A stretch of 64,000 bases of DNA. It comes from Taklimakanibacter sp050246735 (GTDB lineage Bacteria; Pseudomonadota; Alphaproteobacteria; Rhizobiales; Aestuariivirgaceae). Each line of letters starts with the position of its first letter. Within the stretch, counting starts at the first letter, position 1. The DNA is taken from NCBI GenBank assembly GCA_050246735.1, contig JBFWVM010000005.1:186001-250000 (forward strand), read 5' to 3'. Shown here one piece after another: positions 1 through 8,181 of the stretch. Below the pieces are notes generated by a model. It did not search any database. It was not told where the DNA came from and worked only from the letters and a program-made list of their open reading frames with translations. Position numbers and translations under genes: made by a program.

Positions 1-154
1 GGAGGAGACTATTCGATTGCCAAGGATGCCGCTTCGCGCAAAGCTTCGGGAAGAATATCCCTGATGAAAGCGCAATCAGCTTCGGCTCATTGCTTCCGAT
101 GATTGGCCGGCATCGCGCATGCCGGATCGCCTGTTGCAACTTAGGGAGGATTTC
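1..154. other. leader region upstream of the sugar-binding protein gene
   Basis: I see no convincing gene here. It ends with a strong Shine-Dalgarno sequence (AGGGAGGA, 143-150) serving the ATG at 155. The first bases may be the tail of a gene outside the window, which cannot be judged. A promoter for the sugar operon should lie here or further upstream, but no clear -35/-10 pair stands out. Confidence 0.4.
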
Positions 155-1396
155 ATGTTGCGTAGATTGCTGTTGACCAGCGTGTTTGCCTCGGGCTTCG
201 CCCTTGCCGCTCATGCGGCCGACTCGGTGGAAGTGCTCCATTGGTGGACGTCGGGCGGCGAGGCGGCGGCCCTCGACGTTCTGAAGAAGGATCTCGAAGC
301 GAAAGGCGTCACGTGGCAGGACATGCCGGTCGCCGGCGGCGGTGGCGAGCAGGCGATGACCGCATTGCGCGCCCGCGTCACCGCCGGCAATCCGCCGACC
401 GCCGTCCAGGCTTTGGGCTTCGACATCACCGACTGGGCCAAGCAGGGCGTGGTGGGCGATCTCGGTGAGGTCGCCGACAAGGAAGGCTGGGACAAGGTCA
501 TTCCGGCGGCGCTGCAGGCCTTCGCCAAATATGACGGCAAGTGGATCGCGGCGCCCGTGAACGTCCATTCCACCAACTGGGTGTGGATCAACAAGAAGGC
601 GCTCGACGCGGCGGGCGGCAAGGCGCCGGAAAGCTGGGACGAGCTCATCGCCTTGCTCGACAAGTTCAAGGCCGCGGGGATCACGCCGATAGCCCATGGC
701 GGCCAGCCCTGGCAGGACGCGACCATCTTCGATGCGGTGGTGCTCTCTTTCGGCAATGATTTCTACAAGAAGGCGATGATCGACCTCGACGAGGCGACGC
801 TCGGCTCGGACAAGATGAAGGAAGCCTTCGACCGCATGGCGAAGCTGCGCACCTATGTCGACGACAATTTCTCCGGCCGCGACTGGAATCTCGCTTCCGC
901 GATGGTCATCGAGGGCAAAGCCGGCCTGCAGTTCATGGGCGACTGGGCCAAGGGCGAGTTCCTGAAGGCCGGCCAGAAGCCGGGTCAGGACTTCGTCTGC
1001 ATCCGCTTTCCCGGCACGCAAGGGGCGGTCACCTTCAACTCCGACATGTTCATGATGTTCAAGGTCGGCGAGGACAAGAAGAAGGCCCAGCTCGAGATGG
1101 CCTCGGCCATCGAGAACCCGGCCTTCCAGTCGTCCTTCAACGTCGTCAAGGGCTCGGTGCCGGCGCGCACCGACGTGCCCGACACCGACTTCGACGACTG
1201 CGGCAAGAAGGGCATGAAGGACCTGGCCGAGGCCGCCGCGAGCGGCAGCCTGATGGGCTCGATGGCGCATGGCTATGGCGCGCCCGCGGCCGTCAAGAAC
1301 GCGCTTTATGACGTCGTGACCAGGCACTTCAACGGCGAGCTCGATTCGGCGGCCGCCGCCAAGGAGCTGGCTGCCGCCGTCACCGCGGCGAAGTAG
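155..1396 (+). CDS. sugar ABC transporter substrate-binding protein (CUT1 family)
   Basis: Periplasmic receptor of a CUT1-type carbohydrate ABC transporter, 413 aa. An in-frame ATG exists at 119, but 155 is preferred because AGGGAGGA lies just upstream and the product then starts with a normal signal peptide (MLRR, a hydrophobic stretch, cleavage likely after AHA near residue 21). The mature start SVEVLHWWTSGGE is typical of sugar-binding proteins of the glucose/mannose-binding cluster. Two permeases and an ATPase follow. The ligand cannot be read from sequence; the downstream ROK kinase and phosphomannose-isomerase-like cupin hint at a hexose such as glucose or mannose (inference). Confidence 0.9.
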   Translation: MLRRLLLTSVFASGFALAAHAADSVEVLHWWTSGGEAAALDVLKKDLEAKGVTWQDMPVAGGGGEQAMTALRARVTAGNPPTAVQALGFDITDWAKQGVVGDLGEVADKEGWDKVIPAALQAFAKYDGKWIAAPVNVHSTNWVWINKKALDAAGGKAPESWDELIALLDKFKAAGITPIAHGGQPWQDATIFDAVVLSFGNDFYKKAMIDLDEATLGSDKMKEAFDRMAKLRTYVDDNFSGRDWNLASAMVIEGKAGLQFMGDWAKGEFLKAGQKPGQDFVCIRFPGTQGAVTFNSDMFMMFKVGEDKKKAQLEMASAIENPAFQSSFNVVKGSVPARTDVPDTDFDDCGKKGMKDLAEAAASGSLMGSMAHGYGAPAAVKNALYDVVTRHFNGELDSAAAAKELAAAVTAAK

Positions 1397-1415
1397 GACG
1401 CCACATATCCCTCCG

Positions 1416-1464
1416 CTCGTCATGGCCGCCCTAGGCACGGCCATCCAGACTGGATGGCCGTGCC
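1416..1464. repeat. palindromic intergenic repeat (GGCCATCCAG family)
   Basis: Contains a perfect palindrome at 1434-1464: 15-bp arms reading GGCACGGCCATCCAG and its complement around one A. It is preceded by CTCGTCATGGCCGCCC (1416-1431). The same 16-mer occurs inverted at 27312-27327, beside two further GGCCATCCAG/CTGGATGGCC hairpins. It resembles interspersed elements common between genes in Hyphomicrobiales. Lying between the receptor and permease genes, its hairpin could protect the receptor mRNA (inference). Confidence 0.75.
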
Positions 1465-1521
1465 GGGGCCCGGCCGCAACGGCGTAAGGAGAAATGGCGG
1501 CCAACTCGAGGAGTTGGAGAA

Positions 1522-2439
1522 TTGAGTGAAGCCATTGTCCGCGGCGGCCGGGAGGCCGTCTCGGCGAGAGCCCATCTCCAGCGGCTGCTGCCGCGCATCG
1601 TTCTGGCGCCGAGCTTCGCGGCGGTGCTCGTCTTCGTCTATGGCTTCATCCTGTTCACCGGCTATCTCTCCTTCACCGACTCCAAGATGCTGCCGTCCTT
1701 CGGCTGGGTGGGGCTCGAGAACTATTCGCGGCTGTGGGCTCTGCCGCACTGGTGGCGCGCGCTGGGCAATCTCGCCATCTTCGGCTCGCTCTACATCGTC
1801 GTCTGCTCGGGCCTGGGCCTGGGGCTCGCCATCCTCCTCGACCAGAAGATCCGCGCCGAGGGCGTCTTGCGCCCGGTCTATCTCTATCCGATGGCGCTCT
1901 CCTTCATCGTCACCGGCACCGCCTGGAAGTGGTTCCTCGATCCCGGCATCGGCCTCGAGCACACGATGCATCAATGGGGCTGGGACGGCTTCTCCTTCAA
2001 CTGGATCAAGGACCGCAACATGGCGATCTACACGCTGGTGATCGCCGCGGTCTGGCAGTCCTCCGGCTTTGTGATGGCGATGTTCCTGGCGGGCCTGCGC
2101 GGCGTCGACAACGAGATCATCAAGGCGGCGCAGATCGACGGCGCCTCCAGCCTCACCATCTATCGCCGCATCATCATCCCGCTGATGCGCCCGGTCTTCC
2201 TTTCGGCTTTCGTGGTGCTCGCCCATCTCGCCATCAAGGCCTATGACCTCGTCATCGCCCTGACCGGCGGCGGACCGGGCCAGGCCACCGAGCTTCCCGC
2301 CACCTTCATGTATTCCTACACCTTCACCCGCAACTCGATGGGCATTGGTGCCGCTTCCGCGACCATCATGCTGGCCATGATCGCCTCGATCATCATCCCT
2401 TATCTCTATTCCGAGTTGCGCATGGGACGGCGGTCATGA
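1522..2439 (+). CDS. sugar ABC transporter permease (MalF/UgpA-like)
   Basis: Inner-membrane permease of the sugar importer, 305 aa, about six membrane segments beginning near residue 28. The cytoplasmic EAA loop that docks the ATPase is visible near residues 199-220 (IIKAAQIDGASSLTIYRRII). The start is a TTG at 1522 with a GAGGAG sequence about 10 nt upstream; no better ATG lies in frame near the N-terminus. The gene ends in a 4-nt overlap with the second permease, so the two are probably translationally coupled. Confidence 0.88.
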   Translation: MSEAIVRGGREAVSARAHLQRLLPRIVLAPSFAAVLVFVYGFILFTGYLSFTDSKMLPSFGWVGLENYSRLWALPHWWRALGNLAIFGSLYIVVCSGLGLGLAILLDQKIRAEGVLRPVYLYPMALSFIVTGTAWKWFLDPGIGLEHTMHQWGWDGFSFNWIKDRNMAIYTLVIAAVWQSSGFVMAMFLAGLRGVDNEIIKAAQIDGASSLTIYRRIIIPLMRPVFLSAFVVLAHLAIKAYDLVIALTGGGPGQATELPATFMYSYTFTRNSMGIGAASATIMLAMIASIIIPYLYSELRMGRRS

Positions 2440-3317
2440 GCGCGCCGGCGCCGGAGACCGCGATGAAGACGGCGTCGCTGACGCGCATATTGATCTATGC
2501 GGTCCTTCTCGTCTTCGCCGTCTATTACCTCCTGCCGCTCTATGTGATGCTGGTGAACTCGGTGAAGCCGCTCGACGAGATCCGCCAGGGCGACATGCTG
2601 TCCCTGCCCCGGCAATTCACCCTCGAGCCCTGGGCCAGCGCCTGGTCGACGGCCCAGATCGGCGTCCAGCCGACCGGCCTCAGGCCCTATTTCATCAACT
2701 CGATCCTGATGGTCGTGCCGGCCGTCGCCATCTCGACCCTGCTCGGCGCGCTCAACGGCTATGTGCTGACCAAATGGCGCTTTCCCGGCGACAACCTGGT
2801 CTTCACGCTGATGCTGCTCTCCTGCTTCATTCCCTTCCAGATCGTGCTCATCCCGATGGCCAAGGTCCTGGGGCTCATCGGCATCGCCGGCACGACCTGG
2901 GGCCTCGTCCTCGTCCATGCCGTCTACGGCCTCGGCTTCACCACCTTGTTCTTCCGCAATTACTACGAGGCCTTCCCGACCGAACTGGTGCGCGCCGCGA
3001 TGATCGACGGCGCGAGCTTCTTCCAGATCTTCCGCCGCATCCTGCTGCCGAGCTCCGGGCCGATCGTCGTGGTCACCGTCATCTGGCAGTTCACCAATAT
3101 CTGGAACGACTTCCTGTTCGGCGTGTCCTTCGCCGACTTCGATTCGCTGCCGATGACGGTGGCGCTCAACAACCTGGTGAGCTCGTCGACCGGGGTCAAG
3201 GAATACAACGTGCATTTCGCCGGCGCCATTCTCGCCGCCTTGCCGACGCTCGTCGTCTATGTCGTGTCGGGCCGGTATTTCGTGCGCGGATTGATGGCCG
3301 GCGCAGTCAAAGGGTGA
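2436..3317 (+). CDS. sugar ABC transporter permease (MalG/UgpE-like)
   Basis: Second permease subunit, 293 aa, partner of the preceding MalF-like protein. Six membrane spans are expected. The EAA loop lies near residues 183-205 (ELVRAAMIDGASFFQIFRRI). ATG overlaps the upstream stop (ATGA). Only 3 nt separate it from the ATPase gene, so this is one operon with genes on both sides. Confidence 0.9.
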   Translation: MSAPAPETAMKTASLTRILIYAVLLVFAVYYLLPLYVMLVNSVKPLDEIRQGDMLSLPRQFTLEPWASAWSTAQIGVQPTGLRPYFINSILMVVPAVAISTLLGALNGYVLTKWRFPGDNLVFTLMLLSCFIPFQIVLIPMAKVLGLIGIAGTTWGLVLVHAVYGLGFTTLFFRNYYEAFPTELVRAAMIDGASFFQIFRRILLPSSGPIVVVTVIWQFTNIWNDFLFGVSFADFDSLPMTVALNNLVSSSTGVKEYNVHFAGAILAALPTLVVYVVSGRYFVRGLMAGAVKG

Positions 3318-3320
3318 TCC

Positions 3321-4436
3321 ATGGCGTTCCTTGAAATCAGGAATCTCGAAAAGCGCTTCGGCAATGTCGACGTCCTCAAGGGCATCAGCCTCGCCATCGA
3401 CGAGGGCGGCTTCCTCGTCCTGGTCGGCCCTTCGGGCTGCGGCAAATCGACCTTGCTCAACACGATCGCCGGGCTCGAGGCGATCACTTCGGGCGAGATC
3501 CACATCAACGGGCGCAAGGTCAACGACCTGCACCCCTCCGAGCGCGACATCGCCATGGTCTTCCAGTCCTATGCGCTCTATCCCAACATGACGGTGGCGC
3601 AGAACATCGCCTTCGGCATGGAGATCAGGGGCGTGCCGAAAGCGGAGCGCGACAGGGCGGTGAACGACGTCTCCGAGACCTTGCAGATCAGGCATCTGCT
3701 CGACCGCAAGCCGAGCCAGCTCTCGGGCGGCCAGCGCCAGCGCGTGGCCATGGGCCGTGCCCTGGTGCGCCGCCCGCAGGTCTTCCTGTTCGACGAGCCG
3801 CTGTCCAATCTCGACGCCAAGCTGCGCGTCGACATGCGCACCGAGATCAAGCGCCTGCACCAGTCGATGAAGACGACGATCGTCTATGTGACGCATGATC
3901 AGATCGAGGCGATGACGCTCGCCTCGCGCATCGCGGTGCTGAAGGACGGCATATTGCAGCAATACGGCACGCCGGCCGAGATCTACAATCATCCGGCCAA
4001 CATGTTCGTCGCCGACTTCATGGGCTCGCCCGCCATGAACCTCATCCCGGCGAGCATCGAGAAGAGCGGCAACGACCTGCGCCTGTCCATGCCGCAGCGC
4101 TCAGGGACTCCGATCACGCTGGCGCTGCCCCGGGGTGCGGGCAGGATCGGCAGGCATGCCGGCGGCAATGTGATCTTCGGCATCAGGCCGGAAGCGGTGA
4201 CCGATCCCGACGGCGCCGACCGCAGCTCCGCGGGCGTCGTCACATCCGAATGCCAGATCGAGGTGGTCGAGCCCGCCGGCTCCGACACCTTCGCCATCAC
4301 GCATCTGGGCGGCAAACAGGTCGTAGCGCGGCTGCGCGCCGATGCCAATGTCGCGGCCGGCACCAAGGCGAAGCTCGCCTTCAATCTCGACAAGGCGGTG
4401 TTCTTCGATCCGGGCACCGAGCAGCGCATCGCCTGA
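3321..4436 (+). CDS. sugar ABC transporter ATP-binding protein (UgpC/MsmK type)
   Basis: Cytoplasmic ATPase that energises the sugar importer, 371 aa, the usual size for MsmK/UgpC proteins. Walker A GPSGCGKST is at residues 36-44, the signature LSGGQRQRVAMGRA starts near residue 134, and Walker B VFLFDEP is near 154-160. The C-terminal third (from about 240) is a TOBE/OB regulatory domain of this subfamily. The stop is 1 nt from the next start, so the GMC oxidoreductase is co-transcribed. Confidence 0.92.
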   Translation: MAFLEIRNLEKRFGNVDVLKGISLAIDEGGFLVLVGPSGCGKSTLLNTIAGLEAITSGEIHINGRKVNDLHPSERDIAMVFQSYALYPNMTVAQNIAFGMEIRGVPKAERDRAVNDVSETLQIRHLLDRKPSQLSGGQRQRVAMGRALVRRPQVFLFDEPLSNLDAKLRVDMRTEIKRLHQSMKTTIVYVTHDQIEAMTLASRIAVLKDGILQQYGTPAEIYNHPANMFVADFMGSPAMNLIPASIEKSGNDLRLSMPQRSGTPITLALPRGAGRIGRHAGGNVIFGIRPEAVTDPDGADRSSAGVVTSECQIEVVEPAGSDTFAITHLGGKQVVARLRADANVAAGTKAKLAFNLDKAVFFDPGTEQRIA

Positions 4437-4437
4437 C

Positions 4438-6063
4438 ATGCGGGAATTCGACTACATCATCGCCGGTGGCGGCTCTGCCGGCTGCGTCCTGGCCGCCCGT
4501 CTCTCCGAAGACAAGGGCGCGCGGGTCCTGCTGGTGGAGGCCGGCGGCAGCGACCGCCATCCCTTGTTCCACATCCCCGCGGGCTTCGCCCGCATGACCA
4601 GGGGGATCGCCAGCTGGGGCTGGTCCACCGTGCCCCAGAAGCACATGCGCGGCCGCGTCTTCCGGTACACCCAGGCCCGGGTGCTGGGCGGCGGCTCCAC
4701 CATCAACGCGCAGGTCTATGTGCGCGGCAACGCTCAGGACTACGACGTCTGGGCGCAAACGGGCTGCGCCGGCTGGAGCTATCGCGACGTGCTGCCCTAT
4801 TTCAAGCGGGCCGAGGGCAACAGCCGCTTCCGCGACGAATTCCACGGGGGCGATGGCCCGCTGGGCGTCAGCGATCCGCTCGCGACCTTGCCGATCGCCG
4901 AGGCCTTCCTGGCCGCCTGCGGCGAAGCCGGGCTCGAGCGTAATCCCGATTTCAACGGCGCCCGCCAGGACGGTGTCGGCTATTACCAGGTGACGCAGAA
5001 AAATGCCTGTCGTTCCTCGGCGGTCACCGCCTATCTGAAGCCGGCTTTGCGGCGCTCCAATCTCACAGTGCGGCGCGACGCGCTTGTATTGCGGATCCTG
5101 GTCGAGAAGGACCGCGCCATGGGCGTCGAGCTTGCCGCCGCCGGCGGAACGGAAGTCCTGCGCGCCAGGCGCGAGGTGATCCTGTCTTCGGGCACCATCG
5201 GGTCGCCGCGTCTTCTGATGCTCTCGGGCATCGGTCCTGCCGATCATTTGAAATCGGTCGGCATAGAGCCGGTCTTCGATGCGCCGGGCGTCGGCGCCAA
5301 CCTGCAGGACCATCTCGATCTCTGCGCCATCAGCGAATGCACCGGCGATCACACCTACGACAAATACGATAAGCCGCTCTGGGCGGCGCTGGCGGGCGCG
5401 CGCTATCTCCTGTTCCGCTCGGGACCCGCCGCATCGAGCCTCTTCGTCACTGGCGGCTTCGCCCGGGTCGACGAGAACGCCGCCACGCCCGACATGCAGT
5501 TCCATCTGGGCTTCGGCTCCGGCATCGAGGCGGGCATCGCCAAGCTCAGCAATGCCGGCGTCACGCTCAACAGCGCCTATATGCGTCCGCGCTCGCGCGG
5601 TACGGTCAGGCTTGCTTCCGCCGATCCTTCGGCAGCCCCCCTGATCGATCCCAATTATTGGGCCGATCCTCACGACCGCGAGATGTCGCTGAAGGGCCTG
5701 AAGCTCGCGCGCGAGATCATGGCGAAGCCGGCGCTCGAGCCGTTCGTGCTCGCCGAGCGCGTGCCGGGGCCCGAGGTCGAGAGCGACGACGATCTCGCCG
5801 CCTATGCCTGCGCCTCGGCCAAGACCGATCATCATCCGGCCGGCACCTGCCGGATGGGTACGGACGCGCAGGCGGTGGTCAACCCCGATCTCACTTTCCG
5901 GGGCATCGCGGCCTTGCGCGTCGCCGATGCCTCGATCATGCCCAATGTGATCACCGGCAACACCAATGCGGCGACGATCATGATCGCGGAGAAGGCGTCC
6001 GACATGATCCGCGGGAAGACGCCCTTGCAATATCCTCATGCCGAGGTTCGCATCTCGAGGTGA
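4438..6063 (+). CDS. GMC family FAD-dependent oxidoreductase
   Basis: Flavin-dependent alcohol/choline dehydrogenase-like enzyme, 541 aa. FAD-binding motif DYIIAGGGSAGCVLAARL is at the N-terminus, with the GMC signature around ARVLGGGSTINAQVYVRG. The C-terminal active-site region carries TDHHPAGTCRMG and the NVITGNTNAA segment. Start 4438 is chosen because it lies 1 nt after the ATPase stop and begins directly with the FAD fold; an upstream in-frame ATG would run into the ATPase gene. Its place in a sugar-uptake operon suggests oxidation of a sugar or sugar alcohol, but GMC specificity cannot be read from motifs. There is no signal peptide. Confidence 0.88.
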   Translation: MREFDYIIAGGGSAGCVLAARLSEDKGARVLLVEAGGSDRHPLFHIPAGFARMTRGIASWGWSTVPQKHMRGRVFRYTQARVLGGGSTINAQVYVRGNAQDYDVWAQTGCAGWSYRDVLPYFKRAEGNSRFRDEFHGGDGPLGVSDPLATLPIAEAFLAACGEAGLERNPDFNGARQDGVGYYQVTQKNACRSSAVTAYLKPALRRSNLTVRRDALVLRILVEKDRAMGVELAAAGGTEVLRARREVILSSGTIGSPRLLMLSGIGPADHLKSVGIEPVFDAPGVGANLQDHLDLCAISECTGDHTYDKYDKPLWAALAGARYLLFRSGPAASSLFVTGGFARVDENAATPDMQFHLGFGSGIEAGIAKLSNAGVTLNSAYMRPRSRGTVRLASADPSAAPLIDPNYWADPHDREMSLKGLKLAREIMAKPALEPFVLAERVPGPEVESDDDLAAYACASAKTDHHPAGTCRMGTDAQAVVNPDLTFRGIAALRVADASIMPNVITGNTNAATIMIAEKASDMIRGKTPLQYPHAEVRISR

Positions 6064-6092
6064 GGTTTGGTCAGGCAGTCAGGAGTTCAACC

Positions 6093-6434
6093 ATGTATAG
6101 TGAGGACCGTCCCTGGGGCTCGTTCCATGTGCTCGACGAGGGCAGGGGCTTCAAGGTGAAGCGCATCGTCGTGACGCCGGGCGGGCGCCTGTCGCTGCAG
6201 AGTCACAAGCATCGCGGCGAGCATTGGACGGTCGTCGGCGGCACCGCCACCGTGACCGTCGGCGACGAGGTCGCGATCCTGACCCGCTCGCAGTCGGTCG
6301 ACATCCCCAAGGGCGCCCGGCACCGGCTCGAGAACCACCATGAGGGCCTGGTCGAGATCATCGAGGTGCAGTTCGGCGACTATCTCGGCGAAGACGACAT
6401 CGTGCGCTATGACGACGCCTACAACCGCGCCTGA
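6093..6434 (+). CDS. cupin, mannose-6-phosphate isomerase type II C-terminal-like
   Basis: Small single-domain cupin of 113 aa matching the phosphomannose-isomerase half of bifunctional ManC/AlgA proteins. It starts MYSEDRPWGSFHVLDEG and contains the metal-site motif LQSHKHRGEHWTVVGG and a second cupin box around DIPKGARHRLEN. Start 6093 has AGGAG 7 nt upstream. It could interconvert mannose-6-P and fructose-6-P, fitting a hexose role next to the ROK kinase, but stand-alone cupins of this size often have unknown substrates. The next gene overlaps it by 26 nt. Confidence 0.75.
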   Translation: MYSEDRPWGSFHVLDEGRGFKVKRIVVTPGGRLSLQSHKHRGEHWTVVGGTATVTVGDEVAILTRSQSVDIPKGARHRLENHHEGLVEIIEVQFGDYLGEDDIVRYDDAYNRA

Positions 6435-7341
6435 CCGGATCGGCATCGATCTCGGCGGCACGAAGATCGACGCCATCGTTCTTTCGGCCGACGGCCGTGT
6501 CCTGTTCGAGAAGCGCGTGCCGACGCCCGCGGCCTATGAGGCGATCCTCGGCGCCGTTGCCGGACTCGTCCGCGAGGCCGAGGCGGCGGCCGGAGCGCAG
6601 GCGACGGTCGGCATCGGCGCGCCGGGCTCGGCCGCGCCCCGGACCGGGCTGTGGCGCAATGCCAATATCCTCGCCTGCAACGGCAAGCCGATGCCCGACG
6701 ACCTGGCGCTTCTCGTCGGCCGCCCGGTCGCGATCGAGAACGACGCCAATTGCTTCGCGCTGTCGGAAGCCCATGATGGGGCGGGTGCCGGCGAAGCCGT
6801 GGTCGCCTGCTTCACCATCGGCACGGCGCTGGGCGGCGGCCTTGTCATCGACGGCAGGCTGCGCCATGGGCCCAACAACGAGGCGGCGGAGTTCGGCCAT
6901 ATGCCCTTGCCCTGGCCAGATGAAAGCGAATGGCCGCTTCTTCCCTGCTTCTGCGGCAAGGCCGGCTGCGTCGAGCAATATGTATCCGGCACCGGCCTCG
7001 CCCGCGACTATCGAACGTCGACGGGGCGGGACCTGAAAGGGCCCGAGATCGTCGCCAGAGCGCGCCGGGGCGACGCAGAAGCCAAGGCCGCGGTCGACCG
7101 CCTGGCCGACCGTCTGGCGAGGCTCGCCGCCGCGATCGTCAATGTGATCGATCCCGATATTCTCGTCATCGGCGGGGGGCTGTCGGGCCTGCCAGAACTG
7201 GTCGAGGAGCTGGGCCCGCGCGCCGGCCACTACACCTTCTCCGGCTCGGCGACGGTCAGGGTGGCGCGCGCAAGGCACGGCGAGAAGAGCGGCGTCAGGG
7301 GAGCGGCGCGGCTGGGGGCCTTGCCTGCGCTTTCCCGCTGA
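6409..7341 (+). CDS. ROK family sugar kinase
   Basis: Cytoplasmic ROK-family kinase (glucokinase/fructokinase/N-acetylhexosamine kinase group), 310 aa. The phosphate loop RIGIDLGGTKIDAIVL is at the N-terminus, ENDANCFALSE near the middle, and the zinc-binding ROK signature CFCGKAGCVEQYVSG follows. There is no N-terminal helix-turn-helix, so it is a kinase rather than an Mlc/NagC-type repressor. The start is an ATG inside the cupin gene, implying coupled translation. It would phosphorylate the sugar brought in by the upstream ABC system; the exact sugar is unknown. Confidence 0.85.
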   Translation: MTTPTTAPDRIGIDLGGTKIDAIVLSADGRVLFEKRVPTPAAYEAILGAVAGLVREAEAAAGAQATVGIGAPGSAAPRTGLWRNANILACNGKPMPDDLALLVGRPVAIENDANCFALSEAHDGAGAGEAVVACFTIGTALGGGLVIDGRLRHGPNNEAAEFGHMPLPWPDESEWPLLPCFCGKAGCVEQYVSGTGLARDYRTSTGRDLKGPEIVARARRGDAEAKAAVDRLADRLARLAAAIVNVIDPDILVIGGGLSGLPELVEELGPRAGHYTFSGSATVRVARARHGEKSGVRGAARLGALPALSR

Positions 7342-7350
7342 ACGGGATCG

Positions 7351-8175
7351 TCAGACCTTTTCGGCCTCGACCAGTTCGACGATCTTGTCCCGCCCGGCCA
7401 GCATGTCCTCGATCGTCGTATAGTCTTGCATGTAGTGGCCGCGATAGCCGCGCTCATCCAGCAATGAGAAGAGTGCGGGAAAGTCCATGTTTCCCTCGCC
7501 CGGGCGGAGGTGTTCCTCGATCACGCCGCGATTGTCGGCGATGCGCACCTCGCCGCAGCGGCCGACATCCATGCCGTCGATGAAGCCCTTGATGCCGCAG
7601 GGCAGCATGTGGGCATGATTGGCGGTGAAGGCCCAGCGCAGATTGGGCGAGGTCAGCCGGTCGAAATAGTATCGCGCTTCCTCGAGGTCGTGGACGAGAT
7701 ACTTGACTTCCGCTCCGGCCGGTTCCGGGTTCATGTTCTCGAGGAGGATGGTCACACCTTCGTCCTCGGCGAGCTTGCTGGCGCGCGCGAGCCGCTTCAC
7801 GGCAGCCGCCATCCTGTCCTGCTTGTCGGCGGTGAAATGATAGCCGCCATGCATGATCACCCAGCCCGCCCCGAGGGCCTTCGCCGCCTTGATATAGGCG
7901 TCGAGATAGGCGTCCGCCGCCTCCGACAGGAACGGCGACATCTCGGCGACGTTCATCGCCGAGAGCGTGTGCAGGCCAAGCGTGAGGCCGGCCTCGGATA
8001 TCCTTTCGCGCATGCGGGCCAGGCGCGGATTTGCCGGGTCGAGGAGCTCGGGCTCCGGATCGAGGCAGATGTTGCAAAAGCGCAGGCCATGCCCGATCGC
8101 CCAATCGATCCCGGGCTCGAGCGCGATCCGGCGGTTGAGGTCGATGCCGATGCGATCCTTCAGGCCGAGGGCCAT
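7351..8175 (-). CDS. sugar phosphate isomerase/epimerase-like TIM-barrel protein
   Basis: 274-aa protein of the xylose-isomerase-like (AP-endonuclease 2) TIM-barrel superfamily. Visible marks are barrel strands such as WVIMHGGYHF and VTILLENMNPE, with histidines and acidic residues in metal-site positions (GLHTLSAMN, LRWAFTANHAHM). The family covers isomerases, epimerases and dehydratases of sugars and sugar acids; the reaction here is unknown. It is converged on by the ROK kinase gene (9-nt gap) but is read in the same direction as tctA, 6 nt downstream of it, so it probably belongs to the tripartite transporter operon. Confidence 0.75.
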   Translation of the reverse strand: MALGLKDRIGIDLNRRIALEPGIDWAIGHGLRFCNICLDPEPELLDPANPRLARMRERISEAGLTLGLHTLSAMNVAEMSPFLSEAADAYLDAYIKAAKALGAGWVIMHGGYHFTADKQDRMAAAVKRLARASKLAEDEGVTILLENMNPEPAGAEVKYLVHDLEEARYYFDRLTSPNLRWAFTANHAHMLPCGIKGFIDGMDVGRCGEVRIADNRGVIEEHLRPGEGNMDFPALFSLLDERGYRGHYMQDYTTIEDMLAGRDKIVELVEAEKV

Positions 8176-8181
8176 CGGACT

